Shown one piece after another: positions 35,722 to 44,136 of a DNA stretch of 64,000 nt. The stretch's first letter is position 1; each line of letters opens with the position of its first letter. The DNA is from Paludibacteraceae bacterium (lineage in GTDB: Bacteria; Bacteroidota; Bacteroidia; Bacteroidales; Paludibacteraceae): the NCBI GenBank assembly GCA_024693065.1, contig JAILLP010000004.1:186001-250000 (forward strand), given 5' to 3'. The notes beneath the pieces are model-generated. The model saw only the letters and a list, made by a program, of their open reading frames with translations, did no database searches and was not told where the DNA came from. A program made the position numbers and the translations under genes.

Positions 35722-35752
35722 AAAAAAACTATACCTTTTGGGGGTATAGTTT
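35722..35752 (-). terminator. Intrinsic terminator in the nuo leader
   Basis: On the minus strand AAACTATACC, a 7-base loop and GGTATAGTTT are followed directly by more Ts (nine in a row), the classic form. It sits about 40 bp before the nuoA start codon, so transcripts from further upstream would be stopped or attenuated before nuoA. Confidence 0.75.
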
Positions 35753-35836
35753 CGCATGGTAGTGTGACCTGCCACAAACCATTGTTTCCAATGATTTGCT
35801 TTTCAAGCATTTCCTTAGGATTACTTGTGCTTTCAT
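35729..35836 (-). CDS. Possible 35-codon leader peptide upstream of nuoA
   Basis: MKAQVILRKCLKSKSLETMV followed by CGRSHYHAKLYPQKV. It is a basic peptide whose last codons and stop lie inside the first arm and loop of the terminator hairpin, so a translating ribosome would prevent the hairpin from forming. A longer 134-residue frame (to 36133) crosses the likely promoter and is not credible. Whether the peptide is made, or the RNA is simply a small non-coding RNA, cannot be decided here. I do not recognise the sequence. Confidence 0.35.
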   Translation of the reverse strand: MKAQVILRKCLKSKSLETMVCGRSHYHAKLYPQKV

Positions 35837-35880
35837 CACACTGAATTTTCTTGTTATGTATAATCGTAATTTTACGTACG

Positions 35881-35912
35881 CAAAATTGGAAAAGTTATTT
35901 GATTTGGACAAA
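35881..35912 (-). promoter_or_regulatory. Probable promoter of the nuo leader
   Basis: Minus-strand TTTG (35912-35909), 20-base spacer, CAATTTTG (35888-35881), one mismatch from TAnnTTTG. Start expected near 35874, giving a leader of roughly 190 nt. The remaining interval up to the lysC promoter (35913-36202) is T-rich and holds no gene that I can support. Confidence 0.45.
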
Positions 35913-36202
35913 TAATTCCCCACGTTTTTTTTATGGTTTTTTGACAATTTGAAAGTCTTTTCGCTTGAATGTGCGAAAACGGACCTCGTTTTTTGCCCTT
36001 TTGCGTGTTTGAATGTCTGTTTTGTGACAAATTGAAAGTTTTGCGCATTCGTTAGTATGCATTTAGAAAGTTTTCCACAAGGCGCGTTTTTTTTCCTGCG
36101 GTGGCGGTGCGTTCTTCCCCTTTTTTCTTCCATCGCCTATTTTTTTTACGTGAATGGTGAATTTTTTAGAACTTACTTTAAATAAGTATGGTGAGTTTTC
36201 GT

Positions 36203-36210
36203 TATCTTTG
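36203..36210 (+). promoter_or_regulatory. -7 promoter element (TATCTTTG) of lysC
   Basis: TATCTTTG 25 bp before the lysC start codon; a clear -33 TTTG is not seen. Confidence 0.55.
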
Positions 36211-36234
36211 CGAAAAACAATTAATGACTAAAAT

Positions 36235-37626
36235 ATGTTGACGGTAGAAAAAATTGGCGGAACGTCTATGTCCGAGTTCAAGGACGTCTTGAACAACATC
36301 ATCATTGGAAAGCGTTCCGGCGCGGAGTTTTATAATCGTATCTTTGTTGTCTCCGCGTATAACAATGTGACGAATTGGTTGTTGGAGCACAAGAAGACGG
36401 GCGAACCTGGTATTTATGTGAAATTCCTTCGTGACGAGAACTACAATGAGGCTCTCGACGAACTTTGCGGCAAGCTGATCGCTCTGAACCGTAAGTACGA
36501 GGAGATTAAGTTGGACCAGAAGGTGGCTGACGAATTCATCATCAATAGGATCGCTAAGGCTAAGTCTTACCTTGCCGCTATGCATAGCGTGGTGGCTTCC
36601 GGATATGTCAACAAACGTGATTTGTTCCTCGCCGCCCGTGAGATTCTCTCTTCCATCGGTGAGGCGCATTCTGCCTTCAATTCGGTCAATATCATCCGCA
36701 ACCATGGTATCGACGCTACCTTCATCGACCTCTGCGGTTTCGACGATTCGGAGGCGCTTACCATTGACGAGCGTATCCATAAGGCTTTCATTGGCATCGA
36801 TTTCTCTAAGACTCTTTGCGTGGCTACGGGTTACACGAAGGGCGTCGAGGGTATCATGCGTGCCTTCGACCGTGGCTACTCTGAGGTGACCTTCTCCAAG
36901 ATTGCTGTGGAGGTGAAGGCGGACGAGGCGGTTATCCATAAGGAGTTCCACTTGTCTTCGGCTGACCCTAAACTGGTCGGTAAGGACAAGTCCATCCCTG
37001 TCGGTCATACGAATTTCATGGTGGCGGACCAATTGGCGGACGTCGGCATGGAGGCGATCCATCCGAAGGCTTCCAAACCGTTGGAGTTGGCTGGTATCAA
37101 CATCCGTATCAAAAATACTTTCGAGCCTGAACATCCGGGTACGTTGATCTCCAAGGATTACGTGGCGCAACAGTCCCGTATCGAGATCGTCTCCGGTACG
37201 GATAAGGTGCTCGCGGTTGAGATCCATGACCCTATGATGGTGGGTGAGGTTGGTTTTGACCTCCGTATCATGCAGGTCTTCGAGAAGCATCACGTAAGTT
37301 ATATCCTGAAATCCACAAACGCCAACAGTATCACGATGGTGATTTGGGACAAGCAAAGCTCAATGCCTTTGGTGGACGAGCTGCAGCGCCTCTTTTACCA
37401 GGTGACGGTCAAGGAGGTATCCTTGGTTTGCTGCATGGGTACGAACATCGCTCATCCGGGCTTCCTCTACAGGGCGGCCAAGGCGTTGTGCGACAATAAC
37501 ATCAACATCGAGTGCTTCGCTCAGTCTTTGCGCCAGGTGAACATGCAGTTCGTGCTGAAGCGTGAGGACTATGCCGCCGCCATCTGCGCGCTGAACGATG
37601 CGCTTTGTGTGCAGAAGATCGGTTGA
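36235..37626 (+). CDS. lysC: Aspartate kinase (monofunctional, with tandem ACT domains)
   Basis: 463 residues. It phosphorylates aspartate as the first step towards lysine/diaminopimelate, threonine and methionine. N-terminal amino-acid-kinase domain begins VEKIGGTSMSEF (KxGGTS nucleotide motif); FVVSAYNNVTNWLLEH, GYVNKRDLFLAAREILSSIGE and GYTKGVEGIMRAFDRGYSE follow. Substrate/allosteric region ADVGMEAIHPKASKPLELAG. The last ~150 residues contain two ACT-like regulatory domains (IMQVFEKHHVSYILKSTNAN; LVCCMGTNIAHPGFLYRAAKAL), so feedback inhibition is likely. Convergent neighbourhood with its own promoter and terminator. Confidence 0.9.
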   Translation: MLTVEKIGGTSMSEFKDVLNNIIIGKRSGAEFYNRIFVVSAYNNVTNWLLEHKKTGEPGIYVKFLRDENYNEALDELCGKLIALNRKYEEIKLDQKVADEFIINRIAKAKSYLAAMHSVVASGYVNKRDLFLAAREILSSIGEAHSAFNSVNIIRNHGIDATFIDLCGFDDSEALTIDERIHKAFIGIDFSKTLCVATGYTKGVEGIMRAFDRGYSEVTFSKIAVEVKADEAVIHKEFHLSSADPKLVGKDKSIPVGHTNFMVADQLADVGMEAIHPKASKPLELAGINIRIKNTFEPEHPGTLISKDYVAQQSRIEIVSGTDKVLAVEIHDPMMVGEVGFDLRIMQVFEKHHVSYILKSTNANSITMVIWDKQSSMPLVDELQRLFYQVTVKEVSLVCCMGTNIAHPGFLYRAAKALCDNNINIECFAQSLRQVNMQFVLKREDYAAAICALNDALCVQKIG

Positions 37627-37674
37627 TGAACCGGTTCTTTAATCAGTGAATTTTTATAACATGTCTTATAGGAT

Positions 37675-37713
37675 GGGGGAGAGGTGATGAATCGTTTCTC
37701 CCCCTTCTTCTTT
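37675..37713 (+). terminator. Intrinsic terminator after lysC
   Basis: GGGGGAGA (37675-37682) pairs with TCTCCCCC (37697-37704), followed by TTCTTCTTTT. Confidence 0.75.
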
Positions 37714-37723
37714 TACTCAGTGT

Positions 37724-38650
37724 ATGGTTTCTTCTTCGGATGAGGGTCGGATGCGGGGCGTTTTGTGCGGACATGCCACCGCCTTCGCCTCCTATTTGAT
37801 CTTTGGCTTTAATATATTGGCTTGCAAGCTGATCGCCCAATCGGGGCTGGTGCCTCCGATCTGTTTGTTCACTTTCCGTGCCTTGGGGGCGGTGATACTC
37901 TTCTCCTTGCTCTCCCTTTTCCTGCCTAAGGAGCGGGTGGAACGTAAAGATTTGTTGCGTATATTCATCGCCTCGATGCTGGGGCTTTTCCTCACGCAAA
38001 TCACTTTCCTTGTGGCGATTAAGATCACCACGCCTTTCGACGTTTCTGTCGTGGCTTCCCTAACGCCTATCTTCACGATGTTCTTCGCGGCGATCTACTT
38101 GAGGGAGCCTATCACCTGGAAGAAGGCTTTGGGTGTGGCCCTGAGCTTCACGGGTGTGCTTTGGCTGATCTTCAATTCCGTTAATGTATCTTCCGGCGTG
38201 GATACCTCTTCTCCGTTGGGTATTTTCCTGATGGTGCTGAATGGCCTCTTCTTCTCCATCTATCTGAGCATTTCCAAGCCTGTCATTGGCAAGTATAGCG
38301 TTGTGACGTATATGAAGTGGATGTTCCTCTTCTCCCTTCTGGTCTCTTTGCCTTTCGACCTCATGGATTTGGCCACGTTGGACTATGGTGAGTTCTCCAC
38401 GAGCTTGGTGCTTTCGATTCTCTATGTGGTCATCTTCGCCACTTTCGTGGCATACCTCTCCATCTCCTTCGCCCAGCGTCTGATTCGTCCGACGCTCGTG
38501 AGCCTCTATTCTTACGTGCAGCCTATCGTGGCGGCTTGTCTGGGTGTTTATTGGGGCATGGATGTGATGACATGGCAGAAGGTCTGCGCCGCGTTGCTGG
38601 TCTTCGTGGGCGTGGCGGTCGTGAACGCTAGTAGGAGCAAGGCGAACTGA
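37724..38650 (+). CDS. EamA/DMT-family transporter
   Basis: 308 residues (or 299 from the Met at 37751). Ten predicted transmembrane helices in two EamA repeats: first half LIFGFNILACKLIAQSGLVP and RALGAVILFSLLSLFLP; family signature LTPIFTMFFAAIYLREPITW then ALGVALSFTGVLWLIF; second half MKWMFLFSLLVSLPFDLMDL and YSYVQPIVAACLGVYWGMD. Drug/metabolite exporters of this family carry many substrates; the one here is unknown. It follows the lysC terminator, so it has its own or read-through transcription. Confidence 0.88.
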   Translation: MVSSSDEGRMRGVLCGHATAFASYLIFGFNILACKLIAQSGLVPPICLFTFRALGAVILFSLLSLFLPKERVERKDLLRIFIASMLGLFLTQITFLVAIKITTPFDVSVVASLTPIFTMFFAAIYLREPITWKKALGVALSFTGVLWLIFNSVNVSSGVDTSSPLGIFLMVLNGLFFSIYLSISKPVIGKYSVVTYMKWMFLFSLLVSLPFDLMDLATLDYGEFSTSLVLSILYVVIFATFVAYLSISFAQRLIRPTLVSLYSYVQPIVAACLGVYWGMDVMTWQKVCAALLVFVGVAVVNASRSKAN

Positions 38651-38699
38651 GACGTGGCTTAAGCGTTACGAATCTTTCCCCGTCAATCGTATAATATGT

Positions 38700-38735
38700 A
38701 AAACGGGCGATTCCGTGAGGGGAACCACCCGTTTT
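38700..38735 (+). terminator. Probable terminator after the EamA gene
   Basis: AAAACGGG (38700-38707) pairs with CCCGTTTT (38728-38735) around a 20-base loop that itself holds a small hairpin (ttccgtgaggggaa). Confidence 0.5.
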
Positions 38736-38788
38736 CACAGCATGTTCCTTCTCAGGATATCATGCTCGTTGTTTAATTTTCCGAACGC

Positions 38789-39442
38789 CTATTTTATTGA
38801 TACTGTTGGAAGAATATCCATACATTTGCTTAGGCTTGACTCCCTCATATCGTCGTCTATTTTGATAAGTATTCCGTATAATCGCGGACTTTTGTATATG
38901 AGGTATATGTCTTCCATTCCTTCCTTGAATTCAATGCCTCTTCTGGCAATGTAGTGGGTGGCTGTGTAGTTGCCTTTCCCTAGCGTGGTGTCCGCTTTAT
39001 CTATGATTTCCGTATAGCAGTAACCGATGAAGTCATTGTACATTTTTTTCTTGAATGTATTTATGTACTCGTCAGCTGCTTCTTTATTGTCTAATTTTTC
39101 ATGAAATCTCATGAAGTATATGGTTGTCGCGTATAGAGGCGTGCCCCCTTCCTCTTGTTGGTTGTCGCTGAGGAGCGAGGCGCATATCGCATTGTATCGG
39201 AATCCGTCGAAATAGCTGCTTGGATTGGTTGGCATTGTGTCCAAGTAGGTATTGGTCCATTGGTCTATGGGGAATATGGCTGTGATGCCGTACATGTCGT
39301 TTAGAACCACGTGTTCTTTGTCTATTATATTTTCCGGACGGCCGTTGAATGTCTCGTCGTCATCGTTTTTTCTACAAGAGAAGAATAACGTGCTTGCTAA
39401 CGCTAGGAATAGAATGTTCCTTTTGGAAAATAATGTTTTCAT
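38789..39442 (-). CDS. Lipoprotein of unknown function
   Basis: 217 residues. Lipoprotein signal MKTLFSKRNILFLALASTLF with lipobox FFSC (Cys23), followed by an acidic linker (RKNDDDETFNG). The mature domain has IFPIDQWTNTYLDTMPTNPS, TPLYATTIYFMRFHEKLDNK and YTATHYIARRGIEFKEGMED, then YLIYKSPRLYGILIKIDDDM, suggesting a compact alpha/beta fold. No catalytic signature or family is recognised. It lies on the same strand as, and downstream of, the tRNA-Leu gene. Confidence 0.6.
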   Translation of the reverse strand: MKTLFSKRNILFLALASTLFFSCRKNDDDETFNGRPENIIDKEHVVLNDMYGITAIFPIDQWTNTYLDTMPTNPSSYFDGFRYNAICASLLSDNQQEEGGTPLYATTIYFMRFHEKLDNKEAADEYINTFKKKMYNDFIGYCYTEIIDKADTTLGKGNYTATHYIARRGIEFKEGMEDIYLIYKSPRLYGILIKIDDDMRESSLSKCMDILPTVSIK

Positions 39443-39530
39443 GTATTTGCCCCCCTATTTGTTTATATCACATCAATATGATTGTAGATCTCGACAACCG
39501 AAATTTCTTTTGAATCTTGTTAGATTCTCG

Positions 39531-39617
39531 TGGTGCCCAAGATGAGATTCGAACTCACACGCCGAAACCGGCACTACCCCCTCAAAGTAGCGTGTCTACC
39601 AATTCCACCACCTGGGC
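39531..39617 (-). tRNA. tRNA-Leu (GAG)
   Basis: 87 nt including an encoded CCA. Acceptor GCCCAGG pairs with CTTGGGC; anticodon loop TTGAGGG gives GAG; a long variable arm (GTGCCGGTTTCGGCGT) and T-arm GTGAGTTCGAATCTCAT are present. Confidence 0.93.
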
Positions 39618-39658
39618 AAAAAAATCGACAGAACCGTCAGTTCTGCCTTTTTGTTTTG

Positions 39659-39731
<73 letters not shown>

Positions 39732-39769
39732 AAATAAGTTAGTCTCAAATCCAATAGAATCACGTTTTC

Positions 39770-39840
<71 letters not shown>

Positions 39841-39878
39841 AAATATGTTAGTCTCAAATCCAATAGAATCACGCTTTC

Positions 39879-40534
<656 letters not shown>

Positions 40535-40574
40535 GATGTCTCCTCCTTTTGGTTGGTTGTAATCCGTTTCTGTT

Positions 40575-41597
40575 TCATACCCAGTCTAGTTTCCCCTTCA
40601 TGTTCCAGTCTTTGCAGAGGATTCCGTTAGGGTAGTAGATGAGCTTATAAATCTTTTTGTCGTCCATGTTGCCATGATACTTGATCATCTCTTCGTAGTC
40701 GGACATCTCGAAGCTTACGTTAATCTTTCCGGCGTATTTGTATCCGAAAGAGAAGTAATAGTATCCCTTGATGATATTGTTCAGATTGAACTGCTCATCC
40801 GGTAAGGCCTCCAAAATGTCCATCAGCTCGATTCGGTTCTCCTCGATGTATTGGCGGGTCTTCCCATGGTCCACTATTTCATCGAACATGGCCAGTTCTC
40901 GGAACACCACGTCTGTCACGCCCATCTTTTCGGCGAATTTCAGGTATTCGATGATTCCCGCAACATTATGTATGCCTTTCCCTTGCAGTACGGCTACCAT
41001 CCTGACGGGTATTGCTTCGTTCAACCTTTTTACGACGTCGGTGAAAACATCGTTCCTCTTGATGGGTTCGATTTCGCCCGCATTCTTTTTGAACCGTACG
41101 ATCCATTGGTTCTTCTCCTCGTCGTAGTGATGCCTAGAGCATTCGATACGAGTGATTTGATGTCCCTTGAGCGTCTCGATCAGTCCGTTGTAATCCTTCG
41201 CGAAGCCAGATAGGTTGGTGTACATCACCTTCTCTGTGATGACTCCGCCCTCTTCTTGGAATTTCTTCGCTATGTCCAATATGATTCTTAGTTGATCTTT
41301 GCTTTCCGTAGGTTCCTTGCCTGACAGGGAAAGGAATATGGGTGTTCCTTTGATGTGCTCCAGCACCTTCCTGAATTTCTCCGCGTAGTCTGCGCATATC
41401 CCGTTGCATACGGTGACGCTTCCGCTACGCACTAGCATCTCAGAACAGAATTGACAGTTTGCACTGCATGCGTTGTAGATGTATGGAGTGACGGATATTT
41501 GGTCTTTCTCCATCCTGTCTTCCATGAACACGTTGCCACCTCTCTCGTTTGCCAACTGTCTGGCGAATCGTAAATAATCTGCATAAAACTTTTTCAT
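40575..41597 (-). CDS. Radical SAM protein of unknown function
   Basis: 340 residues. Contains the [4Fe-4S]/SAM motif CSANCQFC (Cx3Cx2C; residues about 39-46), a GxxPE-like strand SLSGKEPTESKDQL, and TIM-barrel strands TEKVMYTNLSGF, ITRIECSRHHYDEEKNQ and PVRMVAVLQGKGIHNVAG. The C-terminal part (from about 270) is unfamiliar: GYYYFSFGYKYAGKINVSFE then YYPNGILCKDWNMKGKLDWV, with one cysteine and no SPASM-type Cys cluster. It heads an operon with the nucleotidyltransferase-like gene under a strong promoter. The pair may modify a small molecule, peptide or nucleotide; that is inference. Confidence 0.75.
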   Translation of the reverse strand: MKKFYADYLRFARQLANERGGNVFMEDRMEKDQISVTPYIYNACSANCQFCSEMLVRSGSVTVCNGICADYAEKFRKVLEHIKGTPIFLSLSGKEPTESKDQLRIILDIAKKFQEEGGVITEKVMYTNLSGFAKDYNGLIETLKGHQITRIECSRHHYDEEKNQWIVRFKKNAGEIEPIKRNDVFTDVVKRLNEAIPVRMVAVLQGKGIHNVAGIIEYLKFAEKMGVTDVVFRELAMFDEIVDHGKTRQYIEENRIELMDILEALPDEQFNLNNIIKGYYYFSFGYKYAGKINVSFEMSDYEEMIKYHGNMDDKKIYKLIYYPNGILCKDWNMKGKLDWV

Positions 41598-41645
41598 ACC
41601 ACTTGAATTTTAATGTTCGACAAATTTTATGTATTTATTACAGTG

Positions 41646-41676
41646 CAAATATACACATTTAAATTTTACAAACAAA
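41646..41676 (-). promoter_or_regulatory. Consensus promoter of the radical-SAM operon
   Basis: Minus-strand TTTG (41676-41673), 19-base spacer and TATATTTG (41653-41646), a perfect match to the Bacteroidota consensus, about 50 bp before the start codon. Confidence 0.75.
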
Positions 41677-41767
41677 TAAATAGTATATAAATTACGCAAA
41701 ATATTTTAATATGGTTTGTTTGGTTGAAAGGTGAACTATGCACGGAACGCATATTCCTTAAGGCCGG

Positions 41768-42178
41768 TCAATCGTTGGATGTTGGGCTGATGTCAAGTCG
41801 GCTGGCGGTGAAATATATCCAAGCACCAATTACTTTGTCGTCATGTGTCATCTCGCCAAACTCAAATTTTATCTCCCCGCAATCAACTATCATAGGATTT
41901 ATTTGGATAATTTTTCCATAGCACTCGTATCGGGTTCTGTCATGGGAAGACGGAATCATCTTCATCTCCTCATTCATGTTGTTAGAGAACATCGCCTCCC
42001 AGGTCTCTTCCGAATATAGGAAATCGAGGTCGACCAGTCTTTCTTCCCCTTCGTGAAATAGACAAGGGTGGCAAAATGCCCAGTATTGTCTCAATCCCAC
42101 CTCGAAACAAACCTCCGCTTCTCGTCCGTCTTTATCTATCCAGTCTATCTTCTTTATTCGTACCTTATGGCTGATCAT
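41768..42178 (-). CDS. Hypothetical protein
   Basis: 136 residues, no signal peptide or membrane segment. Stretches such as MISHKVRIKKIDWIDKDGRE, YWAFCHPCLFHEGEERLVDL and YECYGKIIQINPMIVDCGEI read like a small beta-barrel (OB-like) protein. No family recognised. It is separated from the radical-SAM operon by about 90 bp and faces the same way. Confidence 0.45.
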   Translation of the reverse strand: MISHKVRIKKIDWIDKDGREAEVCFEVGLRQYWAFCHPCLFHEGEERLVDLDFLYSEETWEAMFSNNMNEEMKMIPSSHDRTRYECYGKIIQINPMIVDCGEIKFEFGEMTHDDKVIGAWIYFTASRLDISPTSND

Positions 42179-42553
42179 TCCTTTTTATATAAATATGAGT
42201 GTCGGTTAATTTGTATGTTTTACCATCGGGTCATCCTTGTGGACGCATTTGAAATAGCTGTCATACTTTAGTGGTTATGTGGATAGCTATTGGCGTTTTA
42301 TACTAAATGTTCCTATCACCAATAAGGCGAATATAGATGTTTTTGTGCGAATAGACAAGAATAGCGTCTCGGAAAAGATTATTTATTCATTGGTTTTGTT
42401 TAAATATACATATATTATTCATTATTCTTTGGGATGTCTGACAAAGTGTATATTTGTTGCGTGTCTATTTGTGCTTCAATGTGCTAAAATGGTGTCATTT
42501 TGCTACCGAAAATAAAAATTTTACACTCTGTGATAAAATTTTTGTCGTTTTTG
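42179..42553. other. Gene-free A/T-rich interval
   Basis: Only short unsupported frames are present. A second -7-like word TATATTTG lies at 42449-42456 on the plus strand with a TTTG 17 bp before it (short spacing), so a weak or older promoter is possible. Confidence 0.4.
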
Positions 42554-42584
42554 TTTGTCATATTGAAAATAATGCATATATTTG
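42554..42584 (+). promoter_or_regulatory. Consensus promoter of a 38-codon gene
   Basis: TTTG (42554-42557), a 19-base spacer and TATATTTG (42577-42584), exactly the phylum consensus, 20 bp before an ATG. Confidence 0.7.
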
Positions 42585-42603
42585 TATTGTTGTTAAACGA
42601 AAG

Positions 42604-42720
42604 ATGTTTCACTTATTAAAATTTACGACTATGGTACTAGGATTATTTTTTTCGGTAGTGTTGGCTTTTTCTGTTGCAAGAATTTGTGTAGAGGCAAAGG
42701 ATTTGAAAAAAAACTTTTAA
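42604..42720 (+). CDS. Small single-span membrane protein (38 residues)
   Basis: MFHLLKFTTMVLGLFFSVVL then AFSVARICVEAKDLKKNF: one hydrophobic helix followed by a short basic/acidic tail. The frame extends upstream to 42454, but a consensus promoter at 42554-42584 and a strong terminator at 42757 frame just this ORF. That makes a short independent transcript likely. Function unknown; similar tiny membrane proteins are often regulators or stress peptides. Confidence 0.5.
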   Translation: MFHLLKFTTMVLGLFFSVVLAFSVARICVEAKDLKKNF

Positions 42721-42756
42721 TTTATAATGTTATGGATCAAACAGAAAATGACAACT

Positions 42757-42797
42757 AAAAAGCCTCAGTGTTCGGGAGTAAACATTGAGGCTTTTTT
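42757..42797. terminator. Bidirectional intrinsic terminator (small ORF / nspC)
   Basis: AAGCCTCAGTGTT pairs with AACATTGAGGCTT (one G-U pair) around an 8-base loop; T-runs follow on both strands. It separates the convergent small ORF and nspC. Confidence 0.8.
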
Positions 42798-42892
42798 GTA
42801 TCCTTGAATATCGTGTATTGAATGTTTCTGTAAAAATCTATTCTGCTTGTATTTAACGTTTTGCGTTTGTTTCCCTTGGTTGGGTATCTCTT

Positions 42893-44041
42893 TCAATCCA
42901 TCCTGCTCTTGTAATCCTCGTAGCCGAATTTCCGTAGCACCTCCATCTTGTCGTCCTGTGTCCACAGTACGATGGAAGGGTGGGAGACTCCGTTGAATAG
43001 GGTGGTCTTGACGGTCGTGTAGTGGATCATGTCCATGAAGACGATCTTCTCCCCGACCTGCAGCTCGTGGTCGAAGGACCATGATCCCACGAAGTCGCCG
43101 GAAAGGCAGCTGTTGCCTCCCATGCGGTAGGTGGGTTTCCCCTCCACCTCGTCCGTTGCCCCTAGAATGGCTGGCTTGTAAGGCATTTCAAGGCAGTCGG
43201 GCATGTGGCAGGCGAAGGAGACGTTGAGAATGGCTGTCTTGATGCCATGGTTCTCTACGATGTCCACGACGGTGGAGACGAGTTCTCCCGTCTGCCAAGC
43301 GAAGGCGCTTCCGGGTTCTAGGATCACCTTCAGCCAAGGGTAGCGGCTTCTGAATCCTTGGACGATCTTGATGAGGTGTTCCACATCGTAGTCCTTCCGT
43401 GTCATCAAGTGTCCGCCTCCGAAGTTCACCCATTTCAGTTGCGGCAGGAATTGGGCGAATTTCTCCTCGAAAGCCTGCATGAGCTTTTCGAACTCGTAGG
43501 AGGAGGATTCGCAGAGCGCATGGCAGTGGAACCCTTCGATGCCTTCGGGTAGCTTGCCGCCGAATTGTTCGACCATGACTCCTAGCCTGGAGCCTGGTGC
43601 GCATGGGTTGTAGAGGTCGGTTTCCACTTGCGAGATCTCCGGGTTGACCCTTATTCCGCAGGATATGTGCCGGTCGAATCCTTCGATCTCAGCCTTTCTC
43701 CGCTCGTATTGCTGGATGGAGTTGAAGGTGATATGGCTGCTCAGCGAGGCGATTTCAGCGAACTCCTCGTCCGTATAGGCGGGGGAGTAGGTGTGGGCGT
43801 AGTTGCCCATCTCCTCGTATGCGAGGCGAGCCTCCGAGAGGGAGCTTGCGGTGGAGTAGGGTATGTACTCCCTCACGATGGGGAATAACTTCCACAGCGC
43901 GAAAGCCTTGAAGGCGAGGATGATGTCCGCTCCGGATCTCTCTTTTACCGATTTTATCAGCGATAAGTTTTTTCGTAGTCTGACTTCGTCCACCACGTAT
44001 GCGGGGGATGGTATTTGGCTATAGTCTATCATGATTTTCAT
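42893..44041 (-). CDS. nspC: Carboxynorspermidine decarboxylase
   Basis: 382 residues, or 379 from Met4. PLP-dependent fold-III decarboxylase of the alternative spermidine/norspermidine pathway. Seen: the PLP lysine in ILAFKAFALWKLF (about 43), CGIRVNPEISQVETDLYNPC, the glycine-rich PLP-phosphate stretch WVNFGGGHLMTRKDYD, ILEPGSAFAWQTGELVSTVV, FACHMPDCLEMPYKP and GNSCLSGDFVGSWSFDHEL (active-site Cys region). Length as expected. Transcribed divergently from gltX. Confidence 0.88.
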   Translation of the reverse strand: MKIMIDYSQIPSPAYVVDEVRLRKNLSLIKSVKERSGADIILAFKAFALWKLFPIVREYIPYSTASSLSEARLAYEEMGNYAHTYSPAYTDEEFAEIASLSSHITFNSIQQYERRKAEIEGFDRHISCGIRVNPEISQVETDLYNPCAPGSRLGVMVEQFGGKLPEGIEGFHCHALCESSSYEFEKLMQAFEEKFAQFLPQLKWVNFGGGHLMTRKDYDVEHLIKIVQGFRSRYPWLKVILEPGSAFAWQTGELVSTVVDIVENHGIKTAILNVSFACHMPDCLEMPYKPAILGATDEVEGKPTYRMGGNSCLSGDFVGSWSFDHELQVGEKIVFMDMIHYTTVKTTLFNGVSHPSIVLWTQDDKMEVLRKFGYEDYKSRMD

Positions 44042-44054
44042 CGTTTAAATTGTT

Positions 44055-44062
44055 CAAAGGTA
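44055..44062 (-). promoter_or_regulatory. -7 promoter element (TACCTTTG) of nspC
   Basis: TACCTTTG 14 bp before the nspC start on the minus strand, no clear -33 box; the gltX promoter faces the other way about 50 bp off. Confidence 0.5.
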
Positions 44063-44105
44063 CATAATTTTGGGCATACATGACCATATATCCCATACAA
44101 TTTTG

Positions 44106-44113
44106 TAATTTTG
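44106..44113 (+). promoter_or_regulatory. -7 promoter element (TAATTTTG) of gltX-kdtA
   Basis: TAATTTTG 24 bp before the gltX start; -33 box poor. Confidence 0.5.
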
Positions 44114-44136
44114 CACCCCGAATCAATAACATTAAT

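Noticed and set aside
35729-36133. 134-codon minus-strand frame upstream of nuoA as a protein-coding gene
   Set aside because: Its first ~99 codons are T/A-rich intergenic DNA crossing the likely promoter; only the last 35 codons are kept as a possible leader ORF.
36202-37356. 384-codon open frame on the minus strand opposite lysC
   Set aside because: It is the antisense of a clear aspartate kinase; composition (His/Arg/Leu-rich) and lack of motifs show a shadow frame. The same applies to long frames opposite the STAND gene (4356-5405), gltX (44707-45897), mltG (47146-48132) and batC (53291-54337).
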